Assembly: GCF_004123845.1 (NCBI RefSeq) | Contig: NZ_NBDP01000003.1 | Coordinates: 62,001 to 126,000, forward strand | Direction: 5' to 3' | DNA: 64,000 nt | DNA from: Allobosea sp. Tri-44 | Lineage (GTDB): Bacteria; Pseudomonadota; Alphaproteobacteria; Rhizobiales; Beijerinckiaceae | Shown: piece after piece, positions 29,216 through 38,100 of the stretch | Numbering within the stretch: position 1 is the stretch's first letter | Layout: the number at the start of each line of letters is the position of its first letter | Notes under the pieces: model-generated | Seen by the model: the letters and a program-made list of their open reading frames with translations, nothing else | What the model was told of the DNA's origin: nothing | Database searches by the model: none | Position numbers and translations under genes: made by a program

Positions 29216-30283
29216 TTAGGCGCGCCGGCGCTTCAGGCGCAAGACGTATCCGATGACTTCCGCCACTGCCTGATAGTGTTCGACAGGAATTTCGTCATCG
29301 ATCTCGACGGTGGCGTAGAGCGCGCGGGCCAGAGGTGGGTTCTCGACGATCGGGATGCTGTGCTCGCCGGCGACCTCGCGGATCTTCAGCGCGATCGCGT
29401 CGACGCCCTTGGCGAGGCAGACCGGAGCGCCCTGGCCCTGATCGTAAAGCAGGGCGATCGCATAGTGGGTCGGGTTGGTGATGATCACCGTCGCCTTCGG
29501 CACCTGCGCCATCATGCGCGAGCGGGCGCGCTGGGCCCGCAATTGCCGCAGCTTGGCCTTCACCTCGGGATTGCCCTCGGAGTTCTTGTACTCGTCCTTC
29601 AGCTCCTGCTTAGTCATGCGCTGGCGCTGGTGCCAGCTGAAGCGCTGGTAGCCGAAATCGCCGATCGCGATGATCGCGAAGATGGCGAGCACGCCGGCCA
29701 TCAGCTTGATGGTCAAAACGAGGACGGCCGGGAGCAAGGCGCGCACGTCCATCTGGGCGAAGCCCTGCAGGCGGTCGCGCTCGCCCCAGAGCACGATCCA
29801 GACGCCGACGCCGACCAGCGCGATCTTGGCGAGGCCCTTGGCGAAATTGACCCAGGCATCCTTGCCGAAGATGCGCTTGAAGCCCGCCATGGGCGAGATC
29901 CGATCGAACTTCGGCATCATCGGCTCGGTGGTCCAGAGCGGCTTATGCTGGATCAGGGCGCCGGCAAGCGCAGCGACGAGGATGAAGCCGAGCGGCAGGG
30001 CGAGCGCGGCGAAGCCCGTCATCACGCCCTTACTGGTGACATGGAAGAGGGCGGCCGGGTCGTCCGAGACCTGATGGGCGTTCATCAGGAAAGAGCGCAG
30101 CGAGAGCGCAGCGTCGCGGGCGGCCGAGCCTGCGGCGATCAGGAGCGCCAGCGTGAAGCCGCAGAGCACGAAGAAGGTGCCGATCTCCTGCGATTTCGCG
30201 ACATCGCCCTTCTCGATGGCGTCGTCGAGCTTTCGCTGGGTCGGTTCTTCTGTGCGGTCTTCGTTTTCGACGTCACCGGCCAT
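29216..30283 (-). CDS. flhB: Flagellar export switch protein FlhB
   Basis: 355 residues. Four membrane helices in the N-terminal half and a cytoplasmic domain with the autocleavage motif NPTH at 270-273 (preceded by VIIT). It sets the substrate specificity of the flagellar type III export gate. Last gene of the minus-strand run flgB-flgC-fliE-fliQ-fliR-flhB, 12 bases after fliR. Confidence 0.97.
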   Translation of the reverse strand: MAGDVENEDRTEEPTQRKLDDAIEKGDVAKSQEIGTFFVLCGFTLALLIAAGSAARDAALSLRSFLMNAHQVSDDPAALFHVTSKGVMTGFAALALPLGFILVAALAGALIQHKPLWTTEPMMPKFDRISPMAGFKRIFGKDAWVNFAKGLAKIALVGVGVWIVLWGERDRLQGFAQMDVRALLPAVLVLTIKLMAGVLAIFAIIAIGDFGYQRFSWHQRQRMTKQELKDEYKNSEGNPEVKAKLRQLRAQRARSRMMAQVPKATVIITNPTHYAIALLYDQGQGAPVCLAKGVDAIALKIREVAGEHSIPIVENPPLARALYATVEIDDEIPVEHYQAVAEVIGYVLRLKRRRA

Positions 30284-30295
30284 GCCTGCGCCTCC

Positions 30296-31054
30296 TCACA
30301 GACCGATGAACTGGCGCAGGAAGGTGCCGAGATCGTCGAGGAAGACGCCCATCATCACGCCGACCGTGGCGAGGAACACCAGCATGCCGCCGAGGATGGA
30401 AGCCGGTACGGCGAGGAAGAAGACCTGCATCTGCGGCATCAGGCGCGCGAGCACGCCGAGGCCGAGATTGAACAGCAAACCGAAGACGATGAAGGGCGCC
30501 GAAATCTGCACTGCGAGGGCAAAGCCCTGCGCCATCGCCTTGACCGCGAGCGTCATCACGTCGCCGATCTCCGGAAAGCCACCGGGCGGCAGCAGCCGGT
30601 AGCTCTCATGGATGGCTGCGAGCGCCAGGTGATGGAGATCGGCCGCCAGGATCAGCGTGATGCCGAGCATCGACAGGAAGTTGGCGAGCGAGGGGTTCTG
30701 CAGGCCGCCTGTCGGGTCGACGGTGACGGCAAAGCCGAGGCCGAGCGTCTGGGCGATGATGAAGCCGGCGGTCTGCAGCGCGCCCATCAAAAGACGAACG
30801 GTCGCGCCGATGACGAGCCCGACCAGGATTTCGCTGATCAGCAGCCCGCCGAGACCTGCCGGGTCCTGCGGCATGGTGATCGTGCCGCGTGCCATCGGCA
30901 GGATGACGAGGGTGACGAAGAAGGCGAGGGAGAGCCGGCCGCGCGACAGGATGAAGCGTTCGCCGATGCCCGGCATCAGCATCACCAGGGTGCCGACGCG
31001 CGCAAAGATCAGCACGAACAGCGCGCTGATCTCGGGCAGGATGGCGATCTGCAT
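30296..31054 (-). CDS. fliR: Flagellar export gate protein FliR
   Basis: 252 residues from ATG 31054 (MQIAILPEISALFVLIFARVG), the N-terminus normal for the family. An in-frame ATG at 31135 overlaps the fliQ stop as ATGA and could couple translation, but would add 27 residues with no FliR similarity; both remain possible. About six membrane helices; forms the FliP5-FliQ4-FliR1 gate. Confidence 0.94.
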   Translation of the reverse strand: MQIAILPEISALFVLIFARVGTLVMLMPGIGERFILSRGRLSLAFFVTLVILPMARGTITMPQDPAGLGGLLISEILVGLVIGATVRLLMGALQTAGFIIAQTLGLGFAVTVDPTGGLQNPSLANFLSMLGITLILAADLHHLALAAIHESYRLLPPGGFPEIGDVMTLAVKAMAQGFALAVQISAPFIVFGLLFNLGLGVLARLMPQMQVFFLAVPASILGGMLVFLATVGVMMGVFLDDLGTFLRQFIGL

Positions 31055-31131
31055 CGGGCGGACCCGGCTCCCGCGCCAGTGAGACGTGCCGGCCGGACTC
31101 CATGGGAAGGAGGCGCTGGCTGGCGCGAGGC

Positions 31132-31398
31132 TCATTCGCCCGTGGCGATTCGGACGGCGACCCTGCCCATATAACCCGCCAGGGCGTCGCCCATGAACGG
31201 CAAAAACAGCAGCATGGCGGCGAAGACTGCGATGATCTTGGGAACGTAGACCAGGGTCTGCTCCTGGATCTGCGTCAACGCCTGGATCAGCGAGACGACG
31301 AGGCCGACGGCGAGCGCGATCAGCATCAGCGGCGCGCCGGCCTTGAGGAAGACGACGATGCCGTCGCGGGCGACGTCGAGGATGGCTGCGGAGGTCAT
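31132..31398 (-). CDS. fliQ: Flagellar export gate protein FliQ
   Basis: 88 residues, two membrane helices (about 15-42 and 50-72), with the family pattern 'AVGLVVSLIQALTQIQEQTLVYVPKI'. Between fliE and fliR in the same direction. Confidence 0.97.
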   Translation of the reverse strand: MTSAAILDVARDGIVVFLKAGAPLMLIALAVGLVVSLIQALTQIQEQTLVYVPKIIAVFAAMLLFLPFMGDALAGYMGRVAVRIATGE

Positions 31399-31437
31399 GG
31401 GCTCTGATCCGGTCGGCGTTCGGCGGGACAGTGGTCG

Positions 31438-31770
31438 TCAGACCGGCATCCGCATGATTTCCTCATAGGCGGCGATGACGCGGTCGCGCACCGCCACCAG
31501 CGTCTCGATCGCCGCTTCGCTCTCGGCGACCGCGGTGACCACGTCGACGACATTGGAGCGGCCGGCGGCGACATTGCCGGCCTGGATATCGGCCTGACGA
31601 GCGCTCTGTGCCGTCGATTCCAGTGCCTTGCCGACGAGGGACGAGAAGTCCGGCAGGCCGGCGCCGGCTCCGTCGAGCCCGCCGACCGAGGCGGGCTTCT
31701 TCAGCAGGGCGCTCGTGCCCATACCCTGCATCGAGGCGTAGGCGCCGGCGGCAAAACTCGATGTGGTCAT
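31438..31770 (-). CDS. fliE: Flagellar hook-basal body protein FliE
   Basis: 110 residues. C-terminal signature 'VVDVVTAVAESEAAIETLVAVRDRVIAAYEEIMRMPV' (typical end 'Y.EI.RM.V'). FliE connects the MS ring/export gate to the proximal rod. 28 bases after flgC. Confidence 0.96.
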   Translation of the reverse strand: MTTSSFAAGAYASMQGMGTSALLKKPASVGGLDGAGAGLPDFSSLVGKALESTAQSARQADIQAGNVAAGRSNVVDVVTAVAESEAAIETLVAVRDRVIAAYEEIMRMPV

Positions 31771-31798
31771 GAGAGTAGCTCCGCTTCAGCCGATCGCG

Positions 31799-32209
31799 TC
31801 AGGCGCGCAGGATGTCGATGGTGCGTTGGATCATCCGGCGCGTGGACGAGATGACGTTGAGGTTGGCCTCGTAGCTGCGCTGGGCCTCGCGCATATCCAT
31901 CGTCTCGATCAGCGAATTGACGTTGGGCATCTTGACCTGGCCGCTGGCGTCGGCAGCGGGATGGCCGGGGTCGTATTTCGTCTTGAAGTCGCTGCGGTCG
32001 CGGTTGACCCGGCCGAGATCGACGACCTGGGCGTCGAGCTCGCGGTCGAGCCTGCCCTGGAAGCTCACGATCTTGCGGCGATAGGGGTCGACGCCGGTGC
32101 GCTCGGGCGAGGAATCGGCGTTGGCGAGGTTCTCGGCGATGACGCGCATGCGGCCGGCCTGACCCTTCAGGCCGGATGCGGCGACGGCGAGGCTCTTGAG
32201 CAGATCCAT
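31799..32209 (-). CDS. flgC: Flagellar proximal rod protein FlgC
   Basis: 136 residues. N-terminal rod motif 'LAVAASGLKGQAGRMRVIAENLANADS' and C-terminal 'SLIETMDMREAQRSYEANLNVI'. Follows flgB by 11 bases. Confidence 0.97.
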   Translation of the reverse strand: MDLLKSLAVAASGLKGQAGRMRVIAENLANADSSPERTGVDPYRRKIVSFQGRLDRELDAQVVDLGRVNRDRSDFKTKYDPGHPAADASGQVKMPNVNSLIETMDMREAQRSYEANLNVISSTRRMIQRTIDILRA

Positions 32210-32220
32210 GACGTGGCTCC

Positions 32221-32604
32221 TTAGCGACCCTTGCCGATCGCGATCTTCATCAGCCCGAGGCTCTTGCTGTAGAGCGAGGCCGCGAGCTGGTAGTCTGACT
32301 GGTTCTGCGCGACCTTCATCATCTCGTCCTCGAGATTGACGCTGTTGGCGCTCGGCGTCGTCTCGAAGCGCTTGGGGTCACGCGGATCGAAGCCGCCTCG
32401 CTGGCCGGAGAGGCCAAGATGCATCGGCGAGGTCTGCAACAGCGTCGTGCCGACGCCGGCCGGGGAGGGCGCGCGCAGGTCATGCGGCTTGAATTTGGGG
32501 GTATCGGCATTGGAGACGTTCTCGGCGAGCAGCTTCTGGCGCGCCTGATGCCACTGCATGCGCGTCTTCAGAGCTCCCATCAGGCCAAGGCCATTGTTCG
32601 CCAT
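32221..32604 (-). CDS. flgB: Flagellar proximal rod protein FlgB
   Basis: 127 residues from ATG 32604 (MANNGLGLMGAL); an upstream in-frame ATG at 32658 would place the start inside the promoter region next to the CtrA box, so the shorter form is preferred. 'RQKLLAENVSNADTPKF' and C-terminal 'MKVAQNQSDYQLAASLYSKSLGLMKIAIGK' are characteristic. First gene of the six-gene operon; a full CtrA box lies 57-71 bases upstream. Confidence 0.96.
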   Translation of the reverse strand: MANNGLGLMGALKTRMQWHQARQKLLAENVSNADTPKFKPHDLRAPSPAGVGTTLLQTSPMHLGLSGQRGGFDPRDPKRFETTPSANSVNLEDEMMKVAQNQSDYQLAASLYSKSLGLMKIAIGKGR

Positions 32605-32660
32605 GCTGCCAATCTCCCGTCGGCTCTTGCCGAAGTGGGAAATTATTGCCGAGTGCATGG

Positions 32661-32675
32661 TTAACGCGCGGTTAA
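32661..32675. promoter_or_regulatory. CtrA box between flgB and the FliO-like gene
   Basis: TTAA-CGCGCGG-TTAA, an exact match to the TTAA-N7-TTAA consensus for the response regulator CtrA. It lies 57 bases upstream of the flgB ATG (minus strand) and 137 bases before the divergent FliO-like gene. Confidence 0.75.
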
Positions 32676-32699
32676 CTCCGTCCGATCTGCAGGTTCATG

Positions 32700-32714
32700 T
32701 TAACCATCTGCTAA
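32700..32714. promoter_or_regulatory. Second, imperfect CtrA-like box
   Basis: TTAA-CCATCTG-CTAA, one mismatch to TTAA-N7-TTAA, followed by CC as in the first half-site (TTAACC). Together with the exact site 39 bases away this suggests the divergent flagellar promoters are under CtrA control. Confidence 0.5.
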
Positions 32715-32812
32715 CCATGTTTCTCGAACTGGCGGCGCTTATGGTATAGCCAACTCCGTCTATCCGTCTGATCGCCCTTACAAAGAGCGGTCGGCGGCTG
32801 TCGCGTCGCTTC

Positions 32813-34183
32813 ATGAGGCAGACCTTGCAGACTTTGTTTGGCTTCGAACTTTCCTCCGGCCTGCGTTGGATCATCGCCTTCGCAGTAGTGCTGCTTCTGG
32901 TCGCGCTGCTCGGCTTCTTCCTGCGGCGGATGAGCGGCGGGCGGCTTAAGTTCAAGGGCCAGGGTGGGGGACGTGCCCGCCAGCCGCGCCTCGGCGTGGT
33001 CGATGTCTACGATCTCGACCGGCAGCGCCAGCTGATCCTGGTGCGGCGCGACAATGTCGAGCACCTCGTGATGATCGGCGGCGCTTCCGACGTGGTGGTC
33101 GAGACCAATATCGTACGCAGCGGTGGGCGTGTGGCGGTGCCGACGCCGACTGAAGGCCTGGCCGAGCGGCCGCTGGCCTTCGAACCCGAGCAGCGTCCGC
33201 ATATCGCCGAGGAGCCGCGCCCGCTGCCGCCTTCGCCGGTGCCGGCCGCGGCCGTTCCGGTCGACCCCGTTCCGCCGCCGCGCCCGCAGCCGCCAGTTGC
33301 TCCGGCGGCGCCCGCACGCCCGATAGCCCAGCCTCAGCCGCCACGTCCTGCGCCAGCTCCGATTCCTGCCGCGGTCACCGCGGGGGCTGCCGGCATCAGC
33401 GCCGCCCTGACTCGTGATCCGGCTCCAGCCGCCAGCGCCAGCGAGCTCGGCGATATGGCACGCCAGCTCGAAGAGGCCTTGAAGCGACCGTTCTCCGCCG
33501 TGCGTCCCGGCTCGGCCGGCCCGCGCACGGAGCCGGGAGCGCCCACACCAACACCTGTCGCGCCGCCGCCGGCGCCTCCCGTGCCGTCGCCTCCCGCGCC
33601 GCCGGCTCCGCCCGTCGCCGCTGCCAAGCCGCCGGCTCCGACGCCAGCGCCCGCCCGACCGGCGCTGGATATGGAGGCCGAGCTCGAAATGGCGCTGGGG
33701 TTGAAGCCGGCATCGGCCCGCCCTGCTGCAGCAGAGACGCCGCTGGTCGCCCCACCGGTCTTCGCCCCGCCCAAGCCTCCGGCCGCCGAGCCAGTCAAGG
33801 CCGAGGAGAAGAAACCCGCCCCGGCAAGGGAGCAGACGCCGCCAGCTCCGGCCGAGCGGCCCAAGCCCGTCAAGTTTGCGCCGGTCTTTGACGACATGCT
33901 CGACGACGAGCTGGACTCCGCCAAAACGGATGCGCCCGAGGTGCCGGCCAAGAGCGAGGACAAACCCAGCGAGGACAAGCCGAACGAAGCGAAGCCCGCG
34001 GATTCCAAACCCGCTGCGGAAGCCAAGCCTGCTGAAACCAAGCCTGCTGAGGCGAAGGCGGAGACCAAGCCGGCCGAATCGAAGCCGGCGGCCAAGCCCG
34101 CTGAGGACGATCCGTTCTCGGTCGATGCGATCGAGGCGGAGTTCGCCCGCTTGCTCGGGCGCGATCCCAAGCCGAAAGGCTGA
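32813..34183 (+). CDS. fliO: FliO-like flagellar protein with long Pro/Ala/Lys tail
   Basis: 456 residues. One membrane helix (about 18-38, WIIAFAVVLLLVALLGFFL), then a short FliO-type domain ('PRLGVVDVYDLDRQRQLILVRRDNVEHLVMIGG', about 60-105), which in other FliO proteins is nearly all of the protein. The remaining 340 residues are low complexity: Pro/Ala-rich to about 330, then Lys-Pro-Ala-Glu repeats (about 375-440). FliO helps assemble the FliP ring. fliP follows on the same strand after 165 bases. The assignment rests on the N-terminal domain and the position. Confidence 0.8.
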   Translation: MRQTLQTLFGFELSSGLRWIIAFAVVLLLVALLGFFLRRMSGGRLKFKGQGGGRARQPRLGVVDVYDLDRQRQLILVRRDNVEHLVMIGGASDVVVETNIVRSGGRVAVPTPTEGLAERPLAFEPEQRPHIAEEPRPLPPSPVPAAAVPVDPVPPPRPQPPVAPAAPARPIAQPQPPRPAPAPIPAAVTAGAAGISAALTRDPAPAASASELGDMARQLEEALKRPFSAVRPGSAGPRTEPGAPTPTPVAPPPAPPVPSPPAPPAPPVAAAKPPAPTPAPARPALDMEAELEMALGLKPASARPAAAETPLVAPPVFAPPKPPAAEPVKAEEKKPAPAREQTPPAPAERPKPVKFAPVFDDMLDDELDSAKTDAPEVPAKSEDKPSEDKPNEAKPADSKPAAEAKPAETKPAEAKAETKPAESKPAAKPAEDDPFSVDAIEAEFARLLGRDPKPKG

Positions 34184-34185
34184 GC

Positions 34186-34257
34186 CAGCCTTCCTGGCGC
34201 GAAGGGGCCCAGCCTCCCTGGCGCGAAGGGACAAAGAGCCTCCCTGCCGCGAAGGCG
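34186..34257 (+). repeat. Three imperfect tandem repeats between the FliO-like gene and fliP
   Basis: A unit of about 22-26 bases (core CCTGGCGCGAAGG, third copy CCTGCCGCGAAGG) occurs three times just after the stop of the FliO-like gene. The units begin near 34186, 34210 and 34237. No coding role is evident; a regulatory or RNA-level role is possible but unproven. Confidence 0.55.
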
Positions 34258-34348
34258 GCAGGGGATAGCGACGCAAACCCCCTTCGCCCGCCCCAGAGCC
34301 TTGCTCTAGCGTTCCTTCGAGCCCGCGCCTTGATTCGGGCAGGGACGG

Positions 34349-35104
34349 ATGATGGGCAGGCGGACACCCACGGCACGGAGATTGCGCTGGCTGGCGGTGT
34401 TCGCCGTCGCGCTGGGTGCGCTCGGAAGCGTCGCCCAGGCCCAGACGCTCTCGCTCGATCTCGGCCAGGGCGGCGTCACCGAGCGGGCGCTGCAGGTGGT
34501 CGCCGCGATCACGGTGCTGTCGCTGGCGCCGTCGATCCTGATCATGGTGACCTCGTTCACCCGCATCGCAGTTGTCCTGTCCCTGCTGCGCTCGGCGATC
34601 GGCACCCAGACCGCGCCGCCCAATGCCGTGATCATCGGGCTTTCGCTGTTCCTGACCGGCTTCGTGATGGCGCCGACCCTGAAGGAGGCCTATCGCGTCG
34701 CCGGCGCGCCTTTGATCGCCGGACAGATGCAGCCGCAGGAGGCGTTCGAGCGCGGCATCGTGCCGTTCCGCGAGTTCATGTTGAAGCATGTGCGCGAGAA
34801 GGATCTGGCGCTGTTCATGGAGATGTCGCGCGAGCCCCCGCCCGAGCGTCCCGATCAGGTTCAGATTCAGGTGCTGGTGCCGGCCTTCATGATCTCGGAG
34901 CTCAGGCGCGCCTTCGAGATCGGCTTCCTGCTGTTCGTACCCTTCCTGATCATCGACCTTGTGGTCGCCTCGATCCTGATGTCGGTCGGCATGATGATGC
35001 TGCCGCCGGTCACGGTGGCGCTGCCGTTCAAGCTGATCTTCTTCGTGCTGGTCGATGGCTGGGGGCTGGTCGCAGGCTCGCTGGTCAAGAGCTATGGCAG
35101 CTGA
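34349..35104 (+). CDS. fliP: Flagellar export gate protein FliP
   Basis: 251 residues, with a cleavable signal peptide as in other FliP (cleavage near AQAQ) and four membrane helices. Signatures: 'LSLAPSILIMVTSFTRIAVVLS', 'PPNAVIIGLSLFLTGFVMAP', 'LVPAFMISELRRAFEIGF', 'MMLPPVTVALPFKLIFFVLVDGW' (each segment recognised separately). Start at the first of two adjacent ATG codons. Convergent with the TPR-protein gene (9-base gap). Confidence 0.97.
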   Translation: MMGRRTPTARRLRWLAVFAVALGALGSVAQAQTLSLDLGQGGVTERALQVVAAITVLSLAPSILIMVTSFTRIAVVLSLLRSAIGTQTAPPNAVIIGLSLFLTGFVMAPTLKEAYRVAGAPLIAGQMQPQEAFERGIVPFREFMLKHVREKDLALFMEMSREPPPERPDQVQIQVLVPAFMISELRRAFEIGFLLFVPFLIIDLVVASILMSVGMMMLPPVTVALPFKLIFFVLVDGWGLVAGSLVKSYGS

Positions 35105-35113
35105 GGCAACCGC

Positions 35114-38100
35114 TCAGCCCTGACCGGGCTTGGGTCCGGCATTGGCCGCGTCGGCTTCGCCTGCTTTCCGTCTCTCGCGCACGGAGCTGGAATAGGCCGG
35201 GTAGCGCTTGCGATATTCCTTGAGGAAGTCGGTCATGGTGTCGGAGCCGGAGGCCGAACGCGCGGCCTCGCGGATATCAGCGGCGTTGGCGCGGCTCGCT
35301 CCGGTGACGAAGCCGAACAGCCGCGCATCGGCGCCTTGCGCCATCTTGCCAGCGAATTTGGTGCGCAGGCGGTCGAGCGAGAGCGCCTCGTCCGACATGA
35401 CATAGCCGATTGCGGCGCGCATCACGTCGCCGCGCTCGCCGTCGCTGAGGGGTGCCTGTCCGCGCCAGCTCTCGCCGAGGATGCGTTCGAGCGCCTCGCC
35501 GCCCTCGCGCCAGCGCCGTCCGCTCCAGAGGATGTCGGCGTTGAGCCGATCGACTTCGGGGCCGCTTTCGCCCTCCATCAGGTCGAGCGCCTGATCGGTG
35601 CGCGACAGGTCGGAGAGCGCCTTGGCCTCGAGCAGCAGGCGGGCGCGCTTGACGTCGGCCGGGAGCTCGGCGAGCCGGGTCGAGACGATCGCCTGCAAAG
35701 CTTCTGCCGGCTTGCCGTTCATCAATCGGATCATGGCGAGCCGCGTCGCCACGGTGGAGCGCGCCGCGCCGGTCAGGCGCCGATCCATCTGGTATTGTAG
35801 GATATCGCTGGCCTGGTCGAGCAAATCGAGCTCGACCAGCCGGTCGGCAAGCAGGCGGGTGATCTCGTCGCCGCGCCGGCCGATCGGCAGGAACTCCTTG
35901 AAGTCGTAGAACAGCGCCAATGCGTCGAGCCGCGGCAGCTTTTCGAGATTGGGATCGCTGAACAACGCTTCAAAGCGCTGGGCGGTCTCGTCGTGCAGGA
36001 GCCGCGTCGCCGGGTGCTCCGGGAAGACCTCGTTGGCGCGCCGCGCCGTCTGGAAGGCGTCGCGCCAGCGCTGCTGCTCGGCATAGAGGCGACCGAGCTC
36101 GGCCAGCGTCTCGATCTCGACCTCGCCGCCGCGCCAGATCGCCGAGACCGTCTCCAGTCGGGCGATGGCCTCGTCGACCGGCAGGTCGGTGCGCTTCTCG
36201 GCACGGGCAAGCTTGACGGCGCGCAACTGCGCCTCGGCTGCGACCGGCCGGGTTTTCGCCTCGAAGAGCGGGCGGTAGGCGTTGAGCGCAGCCTCCGGCC
36301 GGCCGCTGACATCGTCGAGCTTGGCACGCAGCAGCGCCAGCTCTTCGGGGTTCATCAGTTCCTCGGGCATCTCGGCGAGCCGTCCGATCTGCTTCTCCGC
36401 CACTGTCGCCTCGCCGGAGGCGAGCGCGGCCCGCGCCATCGCCGGGCGGAACTCGGCCTGGAGATCGACGGGGTAGCGGTCGAGGATGTCTTCCGCCCGG
36501 CGGAAGCCGGCGAGGGCCTGACCGTTGCGGCCGAGCCGCTGCTCCGAGAGGGCGCGCCAGAGCCCCGCCTCGGCTTCGTCGCGGACTGGAGCGGCCTCGA
36601 AGGCCTTCAGCGCCTCGGCGCTGCGGTGCATGCGGGAGGCGATCACGCCGCGCAGGAAGACCGCGTCGCGGTTGCCGCGCATCGCGGCGTCATCGGCCAG
36701 GAGGGCATTCAGCGGTCCGGCTGCTTCCGCCATCATGCCGTTGGCGGCAAGGAAGCGGGCCAGTGCCAGACGGGTTTCGGATTTGCGTCCACGCGAGGCT
36801 CCGGCGACCTCGCGCAGCAAGGCTGCCGCGCGATCGCGGACATCGGCAGTGTGCAGGGCGGACCAGGCCTCGCTGTCGAGCAATGGCTGGGTGGCCGCTG
36901 CAGCGCTCTTCTTGTCTGCTTCGCTCGGTTTTTCGGCGTCGAGGCTGACGATCAGGCCGTTGCTACGGCCGATCCGCACCTCGTTGGTGTCGGCGCGCAC
37001 GGCAAGATCATCGGCGACGGCGCTGACCACCACGCCATGGGCGCTTTGCGGCAGCCCGAACTCGACGAAACGATAGGGCTTCGACACGGCCCGCGTCGGT
37101 CCCATTGCGGTCGCGACCGCGATCGTCGGGCCGCCCTCACTGTTCTCAAGCCAGTGCACGCCGGTCAGGCCCGGCACCGGCACGTTGACGATGGTCTGGC
37201 CGCGCTCGTCGGCGCCGCGGCGCGGGCTGAGCGCGCCGGCCGGCTTGCCGGCCTTGTCGCCGAAGGTCAGGGACCATTGCGCGCCGTCATCGGAGAGCCG
37301 CACGATCTGCTGGCGGCGCGTCTTCAGCCTGACGATGGTGACCTTGGTCTCGCGAGTGACGGTGACGTCCTGAACCAGTGCGGGCAGCACGCCCTTGAGC
37401 CTGTCCGGGTCGAGCGTGTCGCGCGTGTCGAACACCAACGTGACCCGTCCCGGCTCGGCGAAGGCGGCGGCGCCTGTAGGCCGCGAGAAGCGGAAGTCGA
37501 TGCGGCCACCATCACCATCGGCGGCGGAGCCGATCTCGACATCCCGGGGCGGTGCGTCAGCGGCGACCGTAGCCACTGGCTTGGGCTGGGCTTGCGGCGT
37601 CTCGGCTGTCGGGGCAGGGGACGGCGGTGCCGCGGCTGGCTTTTGCTCTGGCGCCTTGCTCTCCGCCGGCTTGGCTCCGCTTGACGGGGCGGTCTGCAGA
37701 TCGGCCAGCGACAGCGGGATGGCGGCGCCGGAATGCGGCAGGTCTACGGTCCAGCCCGCCTCGTCGCGGAAGCTGCGAAGCTGGCGATCCTTCGGCACGG
37801 TGAAGACGAGCTGCGTCCGATCATCCTCGATCGTCGCCTGCTCGAGTGTGAAGTCGGCCGGCAGCAGACTACGAATCTGCGATGGCGTCACCGTCAGCGC
37901 CTGATCGAAGTTCAGGGTCAGCTTGCCGTCGCCCGAGACGGGCGTGAGCATGGTCTCCGGCGGCGTTGAGAACATCAGGCGATCGAGTGTCGGCAGGCGG
38001 GCGCTGCGGAAGCCGAGCGGCTTTGGCGGAATAGCCGGAGCGCGGGCGATCTCGCGGGCGCGTGCCTCTGCGAGGCGCAGGCGCTGGGTGAGTTCGGCGA

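Noticed and set aside
32711..34789. 692-codon minus-strand frame opposite the FliO-like gene
   Set aside because: Shadow of the repetitive Pro/Ala/Lys coding region; translation is Arg/Gly repeats.
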